A stretch of 64,000 bases of DNA from Dactylonectria macrodidyma. Lineage: Eukaryota > Ascomycota > Sordariomycetes > Hypocreales > Nectriaceae. Shown here one piece after another: positions 46,246-56,703 of this stretch (positions are counted from its first letter, which is position 1; the number at the start of each line of letters is the position of its first letter). A model generated the notes under the pieces. That model searched no databases and was not told where the DNA came from. It saw only the letters and a program-made list of their open reading frames with translations. The position numbers were made by a program, and so were the translations under genes. The stretch is from assembly GCA_020744425.1 (NCBI GenBank), contig JAGMUV010000025.1:558001-622000 (forward strand), read 5' to 3'.

Positions 46246-47743
46246 ATGGTCGCACTCAATGTTTTGGGGCTCAACTGTGGCACAAGCATCGATGGTATGT
46301 TTTCTTTATTTCTTCTGAGCAACTTAGCTTGATTCAGATCACCCGACAGCCTCTCAAGATCCACAGCTAGACACTGTTCAATCGAAACGCTTCTCTAACA
46401 ATCTTACAAGGCATTGATGTTGCGCATTGTCGCATCTCCTCCGTTGAGGGTTCCAATGATGTCAGGATTGAACTTCTTGGATCCGCAGAGGTTCCGGTAG
46501 ACCCTGCACTTCGTTCGCAGGTCCTTCATCTTTGTCGGCCAACCCAAGAAGGCGCCGCAACTTCAATGGCCGAGATATGCGATCTCAATTTTGCTCTGGG
46601 GCGAGAATTCTCTCGAGCCATTGCGCTTTCCGGTGTTTGCCTTGAAAATGTCGATCTCATAGCCAGCCACGGACAAACTTTATGGCATCAGCCATTGGGG
46701 GAAAACCGATCTACGTTGCAAATGGCAGAACCCGCTGTAATTGCTCAGAAGACTCAAAAGTGGGTTGAAACATGACCAGTCAGTTGCGGATCCGCTAAAG
46801 AGATATTGTTAGAACTGTTGTCAGCGGCTTTCGAGTTGCTGAACTTGCCGCTGGCCGGCAAGGAGCTCCATTGGCAGGTTTCTTTGAAGCCGCGTTGCTG
46901 TCTGATCCTCACATAACACGAATTAGCCAAAATATTGGTGGCATAGGTATGAAAGTCGGTGGTCTGGCATCCCTTGCATTGACATCTTGGACAGGCAACG
47001 CGACTGTTTTACCAGCATCGGGAAATCACCGAGGAGAAAAGGCTGCGTCATCATACCTCGCTTTCGATACTGGCCCTGGCAATGTTTTCATTGATGCTGC
47101 CATGCGTATCCTCACTGACGGAGCCAAACACTACGATTGTGACGGAGAGCTAGGTGCCCTTGGTGAACCGGATATTGATGGCGGCATCGTTAGTCATTAC
47201 CTGGATAACGAGCCATATTTTCAGCAAAGCCCACCAAAAACCACTGGACGAGAGCTTTTCAGCGACGATGTAGCACTTTCAATTGTTAAGGAGATGGAAT
47301 CTGCTGGAAAATCACACCAGGCTATCATTGCGACCATCACCCGCATCACTGCCGAATCCATTGCTAGGGCGTACGAAAGTTTTGTTCTTCCGTATTTAGG
47401 AGACGACGGTAACATAGACGAGATCTACATCTGCGGCGGCGGAGCCTACAACCCTAATATCCTGAGGCATCTACAGGCAAGGTTTCCAAAGAGCCGAGTC
47501 ATGACGCTCGACGATGCTCCCGTCAAGCTTGATCCGAGCGCAAAGGAGGCAGTCTTGTTCGCATTGCTCGGATTCCTTGGTGTCTGTGGCCGAACTGTTC
47601 AGATTGCTGCCGACTCGGAATCAATGGAGCCAGCTGTGATGGGCGTTGTCACCCCTGGGTCCAACTACTGCGACGTGTTGCGAGCTGTTGTTCATGAGCC
47701 GGGTTTCGGTGTTAAAGGTGTTCTTGGTCGGATCTTGATGTGA
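46246..47743 (+). CDS. anmK: Anhydro-N-acetylmuramic acid kinase, apparent frameshift
   Basis: Kinase of the ASKHA fold that opens 1,6-anhydroMurNAc and makes MurNAc-6-P with ATP. Exons 46246-46294, 46410-46759 and 46813-47743 (introns of 115 and 53 bp). Motifs are LNCGTSID|GID (family GTSxDG), SHGQTLWHQP, TLQMAEPAVIAQKT|TVVSGF, GRQGAPLAGFFEAAL, NIGGI, FDTGPGNVFID and YICGGGAYNPNIL. The frame carrying GIDVAHCRISS runs into TGA at 46445-46447, and the conserved reading resumes one frame off with VEGSNDVRIELLG from 46443. Removing one base in the run near 46437-46442 would restore about 442 aa. It is either a real frameshift or a sequence error. Bacterial enzymes have Asp in RxxDxAxGGQGAP, where this one has Glu. 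Family identity is firm, functionality uncertain. Confidence 0.85.
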
Positions 47744-47990
47744 TAGATAGCAGCGTACCTAGTAACAGCCCCAGATTGATATCACTATTCCATCCCTTAA
47801 AGGGGCGCTGTTCTTCAACTGCACTGATAAAGCGATTGTAAACTGCCAATATGCACTGGCGCTTCGACTTCGCAAGGATGAAGGAACCCTCAGATGCCGA
47901 AGAAAGTAGCCAGACATCTAGAGGAAACTGCTAGAGTGATGTAGCCGGGTCGTTCCCTGATTCGCTATCACCCGCCAGGGTGGAGGAGGC

Positions 47991-48001
47991 CGGAAAACCC
48001 G
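47991..48001 (+). promoter_or_regulatory. CGG-N5-CCG site 7 (CGGAAAACCCG)
   Basis: Cluster motif variant identical to site 6, about 398 bp ahead of the nagA ATG. Confidence 0.5.
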
Positions 48002-48053
48002 ATCACCCACCCAAAATAGCGCTGCTCAGCTACAACGGATCGATTTTTGAAAG

Positions 48054-48064
48054 CGGATAACCCG
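48054..48064 (+). promoter_or_regulatory. CGG-N5-CCG site 8 (CGGATAACCCG)
   Basis: Exact cluster motif, 335 bp ahead of the nagA ATG. It is spaced 63 bp start to start, about six helical turns, from site 7. Confidence 0.6.
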
Positions 48065-48399
48065 TTAATAGGTGGACTCTCGGCAGATGGACGAATAAAT
48101 CAATATGAAATCGGAAAGGGGGTGGATGGTATCGTGTGCTCGGTCGTGCGGAATTCAGCGGATGGAGACTCACTGCTGGTGATAGATTCAAGGTCGGTCA
48201 GCGCCACACACGTGGGATACAGTTTGGCGTGTCTGGGCTTTGTGTAAAGGCGTCTGGTGTTACGAACTTAATGAATATAGAATGTCGCCACAGCCCACAC
48301 CATATCAGGGCGGTTGAAGGAAAGTAGTCTAGAGGGCCAAATGCCTATCACTTAATTACTAAAAAGCTCGACTTGTCTCTGTCTTGTACCCTGCTTGTC

Positions 48400-49823
48400 A
48401 TGCCAAGCACGGTCCTTCTGAAGCAGCGCGGTGGTATCACCGCCTTCACAAACTGCCGTCTCGCCCGTGGAGATGAACTTGTAGCTGAAGATCTATGGGT
48501 GAGCTCTGAGTCAGGCACTATCATCTCCGGCCAAGCGACTTTCTTTAGTGCTGGCATCCTCCCCGACAGAGTCATAGATCTGGACGGCCGCATCGTTTCT
48601 CCCGGGTTGATAGATGTACAACTCAATGGGGCTTTCGGCTTCAACTTTTCGACTTTGCCCGAGGACATTTCGGAGTATCCCAAGGCGCTGGCTGAAGTTA
48701 GCAAAAAGCTGGTTACTACCGGAGTGACCTCATACATCCCGACCTTGACTACACAAAAGCCAATCCTCTATCAAACAGTAGGTCAAATGTCATGAGAAGA
48801 GAGGAATACGTATTCTAATAGATGCCGAGATCTTACCTTACCTCAGGCCATCAACGTCCCGGAATGCCAATGATGGAGCGGAATCACTTGGGGCACACGT
48901 GGAGGGCCCGTTCCTCAGCCCGACGAAAAATGGCATACACGATGCAAACGCACTCCAACAAGCCGAGACTATCCAAGACATCGAAGCCTGCTATGGCAAA
49001 GATAACCTGGGAGTTCTAGGCGATCCGAGCAAATGTCCTCCTGCAATCAAGAAGATTACAGTTGCGCCTGAGCACGGTAACATGATGAATATTATTCCAG
49101 AGCTGACTTCGAGGGGCATTATTTGCTCTATCGGACATTCCGAAGCAACATATGAAGAAGCGTCGAGCGCCGTCGCCGCCGGAGCAACAATGATTACACA
49201 TCTTTTCAACGCCATGAGGCCGCTTCACCACCGGAACCCAGGAATCTTTGGCGTACTTGGTAGTGCTGAAGCACTTCCACGGCCGTACTTTGGAATCATC
49301 GCTGACGGCATCCACCTTCATCCTGCGGCTATAAAGATTGCTTTTAGTGCACACCCGGACGGGTTCATTCTAGTAACAGACGCCATGCACCTAGTGGGCT
49401 TACCAGATGGTGTATATCCTTGGACCAACGGAGGTGTGGACAGTCAAATCGTCAAGGTCGGTCCAACGCTGCTCCTCAAGGGTACAAACAAGATTGCGGG
49501 GAGGTGAGTACATTGCCACAAACATTCAAATTGGTCAGCTCCGACATCCTGACTGACTTAGTTCAATTACTTTGATCGAGTGTGTCAATCGGCTTCTCCA
49601 GTGGTCTGGGACTTCTATTGCCAGGGCCCTTAAGACGGTTACAGCGACGCCTGCATCCATGCTAGCTGTGGGAGAAAGGAAAGGATACCTCAAACCAGGG
49701 GCCGATGCGGACTTGATAATCTTATCAGAGGATCAAGGCCCCGGTGGCGTCGCGCAATTGATCGTTGATGAAGTGTGGAAGCTAGGAACAAGGGTGCACA
49801 AACGGGAGGGGGGAATATCGTAG
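48400..49823 (+). CDS. nagA: N-acetylglucosamine-6-phosphate deacetylase
   Basis: Metal-dependent amidohydrolase converting GlcNAc-6-P to GlcN-6-P and acetate. About 437 aa, three exons: 48400-48777, 48830-49503 and 49562-49823. The first intron ends at the acceptor CCGAG, joining LYQT to ILPYLRPS; the second is GTGAGT...CTTAG. Motifs in order are FTNCRLARG, VSPGLIDVQLNGAFG, GVTSYIPTL, GAHVEGPFLSPTKNGIH (H149, E151), CSIGHSEATYEEA, THLFNAMRPLHHR, IADGIHLHP, the catalytic Asp in LVTDAM and LKPGADADLIIL. All expected family elements are present and length is normal. It lies last in the cluster, with two regulator-type sites upstream. Its product feeds NagB. Confidence 0.94.
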
Positions 49824-51135
49824 GGTAACTATTGCGGTTTCGAGCAGTCAGCCGCCCTGTCAAGTCGTCGTCTCCATTCTTAACACGGACGTTCTATACT
49901 CAGCGCTCATGCATGTGTGTTTATCTCTTCCAAATCGTAATACTTAGACTTCCCACGTCTGCTGTTGACCGATTTCACTTTCAGCTTATTCCATTCACAA
50001 AGTCACGTTTCCGGTGTTTCTCAGGTGATCAAATCAATCCACTTGAGGGTGCAGGACTCTTTTATTATTTTAAGATTAACGGCAAAGCGAAAATCGTTTC
50101 TATGTTTCTATGGAAGAAGCTGTCCGTCACATCAGAGAGGAATTCCTGGGGCATAAGTGCGAAAAGTCGAGGTTCAGATCATCGTGTTATCACGAGTGAA
50201 TGCTGTGATGATTTTGAAGTGACAGTCCTAACTGAAATATCCCCGACGACAATGTTTCCTCTTCTATGCTCTCAGGGAGCTATGGAAGAGAGAAGTCCAC
50301 TAAGCTTTCTCGAGATCGAGATATATTGATCCGAGCACGGAGCTATAGCAGGCGGTACCTCTTCTGTAGACAACCGGGGAAGGCACGGATACCTGGTTCG
50401 ACTGTGACTCTAAAAAGACGGCTTCTGGCTAAATTCATTACGCACTGGATGGATCATCTGTCCGCAGTTAGTCAAAATGACTAGCGTATTAAAAAGTCTA
50501 GTGAAGTGCTTAATGTGACAAGTTTCATCACGCTCAGGGTTTGACCCGGCATAAGGAAGACCATGACCCAGCAAATTTGAACCTACGATAGTAAACCCAA
50601 ACTCACAGCCTCGATTGCAAAACTGGAAACGAAATCCCAAACATACCTTGGTACCCGATGACCACGAACGTGTGAACATATTTGGTGACCGAACCTGATG
50701 ACTCCTATAATCCGACACCGTCGTTTGCGAATGGTAGACTAACCAGGGACGAACTCGTATTCTATGAGAAGAAGAGATAGATTTGAGTACACGAGCATCC
50801 GAGTATTTGACTTTGTCCTTGCAGACCGGATTTTCAGTCACTTGAAAGTAACACCACAGTGCTTCGCCTCGTAATGGATCACGCGGGCGGCAAATATCGG
50901 TCTCTTTGTGGACTCTAACCTTTTCGCAAGCTGATCCAGAATTGATGCATCAATCCTGCTTACCTTGCACGGCCTCAATTGATAGGCCACATGGCTGTTA
51001 ACGTTTATACCTTGATTCATCATGGTCGAAACAACATCCAAACCCTTCGTATATATACTGACCAGCATGTGCCCCTTTCTCTCGCCATTGCCTTTCCTCA
51101 TCTGACCAAGCACCTTTCTCTCCCACACTGCGAAC
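49824..51135. other. 1.3-kb region without supported gene
   Basis: Open frames of up to 165 codons (49832-50329 plus strand, 50410-50841 minus strand) overlap one another and show no family likeness or splice logic. I do not call them genes. Confidence 0.45.
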
Positions 51136-52424
51136 ATGGGCTGCCTAGATTGCCTTCTGTCAAAGCCTTTGCCTGGTGACTCTGTCGAGTTTACCCAGCA
51201 TCGGAGCAACGACCCCTATACCCCTCAAACCATGAAACCACCTTCCTTCGCTTGTTTTCACAACGAGTCCTGTCGAATACTGGGACCGTGGGAAAACGAT
51301 TGGGAGAAATCACGCAATTACCGTTACGTGATTTACTACATCGACAACGCACTTCTCCCAAACAACAAGAAACAGGCTCAGGATAGAGTACTGGAGCACA
51401 TCAGTCAGCTTGCCGACGTTCATCAGTTGAACGTCTGGGTCAAGTGCTTGGATTATACTTCCAAGGCCAATCAAGGTTCTAAAGCAGAGGATGCCAAGAA
51501 CCTTTACCAGAACATGCTAGAAGCAACTTCTAGACTGGACCTAATCCAACTATGGGACACCAAACCGGATCATATGGAGACGTTGAAAGCTCCCTCCAAT
51601 CTTGTGATTCAATCGCGACCTACGTTGGAATGGCCCTTCAAGTCACGCAGAATTGAGATCAAAGCGGCCGAGAGGAGATCGACTCGGTCATCGAAACACT
51701 CCGTAAAGAGACGGGATTTGACGACTTAGACGCCAAATCCCAGATCGAGCCTCCAATTGTTGCTGCCTTGTCAACCTTCAACCAAGGATGGATGCTCAAA
51801 GACTTTCTGGAAAACAAGCAGACCGTTTTCAATGACCTGGAACCTGTCAAAGCCGACGGAGGCTCCAAATTGCAGGCACAATTTTTTCTCCAATGCCGAG
51901 CTACTTTCAACAGTCTTACATTAGACTCTAGAGCGAAGCCGACCGTCACCATTAATTTGCTACCCGATGTTATCGCCAATGATGTTGCCAGCACTATCGA
52001 GAAGCATTTGGCCGTGGTTGATATTCCGTTGAAGATGCGAGTTGACGAGGCTGAGAGCGCTACCCGTCAGGATCGTTCTGGGATCCAGCTGATTTCATTC
52101 GGCAACAACTACAAGGGCGGAGCGCAATGGAGTCGATTCGATGATCGCAACAAGGGTGGAATGGACATTACCGACCACCTTCATCTGAACATCAGAACAC
52201 TCGAGTCAATGGGCCTTGGCCCTTGGTTTGGACCTAAGGCCATGCTAGGATCTGTTGATCACGATGTAGATCGAGCCTCGAAAAAGCAAGCGAAAAGCCA
52301 GGCATTGTATGGCACAAGGTCTTCCCAGGTCACAATGACCGAGATGGAGCGTTGCGTTTGCCGCAACAGCCCGGATAGGGCTACAGACCAGATTAACCAA
52401 CCCGGAAAGGTGACAGGCTCTTAG
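51136..52424 (+). CDS. Hypothetical protein with a frame break
   Basis: Unrecognised protein. The first part (51136-about 51660) starts MGCLDCLLSKPLPGD, an N-terminus that fits N-myristoylation with palmitoylation of the cysteines. It continues with CFHNESCRILGPWENDW and a helical, charged stretch. The second part, in another frame from about 51675, reads EIDSVIETLRKETGFDDLD and then runs to 52424. Either a 71-bp intron (51604-51674, GTGATT...CGAGAG) or a 1-bp shift joins them; if spliced, the product is about 405 aa. Composition of both parts is protein-like and hydrophilic, with no membrane helix, signal peptide or known catalytic motif. No function can be offered. Confidence 0.5.
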
Positions 52425-53003
52425 TTTGGATGAAGAATCGGGTCGCTACTGAAGAGCAAATAATGGAAGTCGGCGAAGTAACTCCTCTCTGTACGCGATT
52501 GGTGTGTCTAGTTTGCTTGAATCAATGTTTGTCGATGCAAGACAATTTCCCATGTGATTTTAGGATAGCCACGTCAAAAATACACCTCTGGCCACTTCTC
52601 GCCCACTTCGGATTTGCCTTAGAGCAGTGCCGAGAAGTTTTGGAATCCTGTTATCGAAATCATGCCACGCGATATGGTACGTTTATGCCCAACACAGCTA
52701 AAGCGGGCTTCAAATTGAGGGGTTAAATATTGAGCAAGGATTGAATTGGCGGGAATCCGGGGTTCGGAGCTGCGGACGGGTGGGCGGAATGTGGGGTATT
52801 TCTCAGTGTAGGTTCCATCCGTTCATCCGAAGTAGCAATCTTGAGCCCTCGGCTTTGGTGTACACAGGACGGGATATAAGTGACCATGTCCTCTGTTTTT
52901 ACCACGTTCGTGAATAACATTGCAATACCACTACACACTGATTTGCAACACCTCCCAAGCACTGTCACACAATTACACACATTTGTCTTTGCACATCATC
53001 ACC
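52425..53003. other. Intergenic
   Basis: A 98-codon open frame at 52430-52726 follows the preceding gene but has no recognisable features. The last 120 bp form a CAC/CATC-rich leader ahead of the small gene at 53004. Confidence 0.4.
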
Positions 53004-53348
53004 ATGAGCTCCTCACTACAGACTGTGTGCCGTGTTCTTCGCACTCCCTCAACCACCCGAGTCCAAGTCCAAGCCTTGAGCCTAGGCGTCAACCAGGTCA
53101 GGCGACTAAGCACAACCGACGTCGATTCCTCCTACGCTCGCGGTGGTGCAGTCCGTGACGCAATCATGGACAAGCTGTGGGTGTCACCAGTCTTTCCGCC
53201 CGTTGGTCCCGTGTCTCCGACCTCAAGCACTTCCACTACTACCACCACCACCTTCACGAGCCGCGAGCCTCCGTTAGGCACATCCGCTTTCGACCCTTCT
53301 GCCGCACCCTGGTGGTCAGAGTCATCACCCTCCCCTCGACAACACTGA
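53004..53348 (+). CDS. Small protein with mitochondrial-type presequence
   Basis: Single exon, 114 aa, start in the strong context CATCACCATGA. The first 36 residues (MSSSLQTVCRVLRTPSTTRV, then the continuation ending RRLSTT) are rich in Arg, Ser and Leu with no acidic residue and end in an R-x-L-S-T processing-type site, as in mitochondrial presequences. A DxxSSYARGGAVRDAIMDKLW segment follows. The rest is Pro/Ser/Thr-rich with a run of threonines and ends SPSPRQH. No family is recognised. Similar short mitochondrial proteins exist in fungi, but I cannot name one with confidence. The composition and leader make it a likely real gene. Confidence 0.55.
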   Translation: MSSSLQTVCRVLRTPSTTRVQVQALSLGVNQVRRLSTTDVDSSYARGGAVRDAIMDKLWVSPVFPPVGPVSPTSSTSTTTTTTFTSREPPLGTSAFDPSAAPWWSESSPSPRQH

Positions 53349-54292
53349 GACCCCCAAGAGTACCAAATTACCTCGGTCAGGCAGTTGTAAGACATGAGGC
53401 CATTCTTGCCGAGTCGAGTTGTCAGAGAAGTAGCATTATAACCCACTGCAAATGAGCCCTGCAGCTGGCGACTACTGTCATCTGGAACAACTCAGGAAGA
53501 ACACCTTTGCTCAATGAATGCTGGGTTAGGCTAGGTATGAGAGACACACCACCAAGCCAAGGAATCATGGGGACAATGGTAAATGGGCATTGCTTCAATG
53601 ATGCAAACGACCACCCCTAGCCCCAACAGCATCTCCACCTCCCCCTAGCCTTAGATCCGCAGTATCTCATCTACAGGCGGATGTAGGCCTATGGCGCTGT
53701 GTAGAAACTCGAATGAGGACCTTCTATTAACAACATCAAATTTGTTTATGCTTTGGATAGCTAAATTGAGACTCATTGTCAACAGAATGTAGTCTAGTGT
53801 CATCTTGTGACAACTAAATTTTCATCCGGTGAAACGTGTGTTAGCTTGAGTCTGGCTTAAAAAAAAGAATATCACTTAAGAAAGGGCTCCATCTAGGGCA
53901 CTATCCCCATGCAATTGTAGTTGAGATCATCAGTATCAGTATCTTGAAGACCAATGAACGAAGATAAATCTACCAAACGGAGAGAGTGATGAAAGTGGAA
54001 GCAAAGCTTACCCTGGAGCATCAATGTTAACAACGCTGGCATCTAACAAACCCCTCATCTAAAATGTGAATTACGCACAAGCATGCTACGTATTAAGGAT
54101 TCGTAGACTTAAAGTACTAGGAAATCACTACATGACAAGAATTTTTAAGCGGCGCGGTAAGTGATATAGCTCGGGGTTAAAATTCTCCGCGCATTCATCC
54201 CACCTTTTGTACTGCAGAAACGAGTAAGTAACCTAGCCACGAGAAACCTTTGCGTACTCCAAATGATCTTGTGAACCGTATTGAAGCATTTT
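53349..54292. other. Intergenic
   Basis: No gene is supported in this 940-bp stretch. It ends at the 3' end of the minus-strand sugar carrier. Confidence 0.45.
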
Positions 54293-56028
54293 TTAAGACT
54301 GTTCCCTGTGGTTCACTACGACTGAAGCAGTTCCTTTTTCTGCCGATTCTTCCAAGTCCCCAGTGAATTCCTCTGGTTGGTACTTGCCAAACTTGCGAAG
54401 GCTGATACCCTCGTTGAACATGCGATCAACTTGCTCGAGCGACTTGCCCTTGCACTCGGGAACACAAAAAAACACAAAGACGATGGCCAAAGCAAGGATT
54501 CCCGCAAAGACGAACCCAACCTTTGACCCAAGGCCGGCGTATTGGTCATAAAGAAGGTAGGGGATGCTGAAGCTGACGAGAAAGTTGGTCACGACGTTGA
54601 CGATGGAAGCGGTGCGTTGCGACGCATCTCGAAGACGTAGTGCTGGGATCTCGGTAGTGATGACGTAGTTGAGAGGTGCAAAGGCAAAGGTAAAGCCGGA
54701 GCCAAAGAGGGTAAGCATGGCTACGATGCCTGATTTGACGCCGAAGGATGGATTGGAGACGGTTCCAAGCGCCCCCATGGTAACGATTGCCGAGAACATC
54801 CATCCTGCACTGGTGAACAGAAGTGGGCTGCATCAAATTAGCCATGATCAGGATGGTATCAAAATTGCAACCTACCGACGGCCAAGTCGGTCGACGAGAT
54901 ACAAGCCAGTGAATGCAGCAGTGAGGTTGACACAGGCATTGACGATAGTCATGGTGAAGGGGTTGACAGTTCCAATGTCCCGAATGAAGATGGCGCCGTA
55001 GGTCGAGGCGAACGCTTGACCTGTCGCTTGCTGGAAGAAGTTCATGGCGACAACGATGGCTGTCCGCTTGAGATTTTTGCCCTGGAAGAGCTCGACGTAT
55101 CTTCCCTGCTCGGGTTCATGTTCCAGTGCGTATTGAAGAGCGGCAAATTGCTCGTCGATCTCGGCCTCGGTTTGTTTCCCCTCGCGCAGCTTTCCAAGGT
55201 TGGCACGGGCTTCTTCGGTTCGATCTTTGGTGAGCAACCATCGCGGAGACTGTACCTGGTTAGCTCGGAAGAACCTCGCAGTGCTAGTATTAGTCGTACC
55301 TCTGGGATGAAGAAGATAGATGCCATCACAACGACGGGAATGATGAAAAAGAGGCCAAAGGGGATTCGAAACGATTGATTGCCGGATAGAGTGCTTGTGC
55401 CTCTGCAGACACAGGCCACAATTAAAGTACCCGTCTGATCAAGTTAGAGTGGCGGCGCAATACATTGGTGGAACAGGAGGAATTTACCATTAAGCTGAAC
55501 TGGTACGAGCCGACAGCGAATCCACGAATCTCGCGAGGCATGATCTCGGACTGATAGACAGGAACAACAGCAAGCTCCATGCCGATGTAAATGTCTGATG
55601 ATGCCCATGTCAGCGAATAAATAGCGGTGAGTGCGCTCGAACTTACAGTTGAGAATTCTAGTCGCCATGATTTGTTCCTTGCTCACTGATGTGACAGCCA
55701 TGATGGCCGGAACCAAAGCCCACGCACTCATACCAAACATGCACCACCTTCGGCCCCATCGCTCGCTGACCAGGCTGCCGATGATGACTCCTGCGCCGAA
55801 GCCGATATAGTTCAGGCTGTTGAAGAGCGAGAGCCAAGACGGCGAGATTTTGTAGGTGTCAGTCTCGGCATCATAATCACCAAACTGAGTCTGGAATGCC
55901 TGCATGGCCTGGGTATTGTTGTAGGCAGCATTGTCGAAGCCGTAGTTGAAGGTTGACACGGCGATGACGCCAAAGGCGAGGGCCAGGTGGCGGTTAAAGT
56001 GTCGGAGAATTCTGTTTTCGGACAACAT
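54293..56028 (-). CDS. MFS sugar transporter
   Basis: Proton-coupled hexose/disaccharide carrier of the fungal sugar porter family, about 510 aa. Five exons on the minus strand: 56028-55647, 55594-55488, 55434-55300, 55249-54876 and 54827-54293, with introns of 48-53 bp. Diagnostic segments are STFNYGFDNAAYNNTQAM, the loop motif GSLVSERWGRRW, VPVYQSEIMPREIRG, PESPRWLLTKDR (spliced), NFFQQATGQAF, GLYLVDRLGRR and the C-terminal VPECKGKSLEQVDRMF. The ATG at 56028 gives a rather short N-terminus. The frame is open further upstream (LLEPDHGSSDAM) without an ATG, so a small 5' exon may be missing. It is divergent from the double zinc-cluster regulator and near a beta-glucosidase, suggesting uptake of a glucoside or its sugar. 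Confidence 0.88.
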
Positions 56029-56245
56029 GGCGTCGGATGAGCCGTGGTCTGGTTCCAACAAGGCGAAGTGAGGATTCGGGTTGTCGATTCTTTGGTGTCT
56101 TGGAATCGACTCAACTTGGAAAGTTGGGATGTTGGTCTATTGATATACCTGGCAGGCTCAGGGCTCTCAAGCCTGACAGCATGATACCCCACAAACCGTG
56201 CGTATCACGAGTCACGCTCGCGAGAAGGTAGCGTTGTTCTAGACC

Positions 56246-56487
56246 CTGTCCTCCGGGGGAAGGAAAACACCGCACACACTAATGACGCTTGTTATAAAAT
56301 AAGCAAGCAATAAGAGCTACATTACTCCTAAGTTAGAAAATAAAATATATATATAAAAGGCCATAGATTAAACTAAATTAAGCATTAAATTCTAATAATC
56401 CATCATCCTTTATGAAATTAATATTAAGAATGTAGAAGAAGTGATGCTCCCAGGTGTGTCGTGTTTTTCTGTCAGCCCCTGCCTGAA
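56246..56487. mobile_element. MITE-like element, copy B
   Basis: The left end TGTCCTCCGGGGGAAGGAAA is followed by ACACCGCACACAC. The right end TGTGTCGTGTTTTTCTGTCA is followed by GCCCCTGCCTGAAG. Both ends match copy C and the reverse of copy D. The interior is AT-rich and non-coding. It sits in the promoter gap between the sugar carrier and the regulator gene and may carry or disturb control sequence there. Confidence 0.62.
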
Positions 56488-56703
56488 GGCGGGAGACTTG
56501 CAAGTCTTACCCCATGGGTTCAAGGTAAAGTTCTGGGGTAAGTGGAGATCGATAGCTCCTAAGCGCGGAGCGTTGTGCGGATGTCGGGGGGAAGTGCATC
56601 CCCCGAGATGAATTTTCTCTCCATCTCCGCCCGACTTCCTCTTTTCTTCGCCCCAACCTGACGCTGTCAGGTCTTGAAGCCTGTTGTTGGGTCTTGAAGC
56701 ACA

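Larger units (their letters stand above)
47744..48399. other. Upstream region of nagA
   Basis: Holds two cluster motifs, CGGAAAACCCG at 47991-48001 and CGGATAACCCG at 48054-48064. No gene is supported. Confidence 0.5.

Noticed and set aside
49832..50841. 165- and 143-codon open frames downstream of nagA, considered as extra cluster genes
   Set aside because: No family resemblance, no splice partners, mutual overlap and no cluster motif nearby.
56270..56420. AT-rich stretches at 30.5, 56.3 and 62.3 kb as independent low-complexity DNA
   Set aside because: Their ends align with one another and form inverted repeats, so they are better explained as copies of one element.
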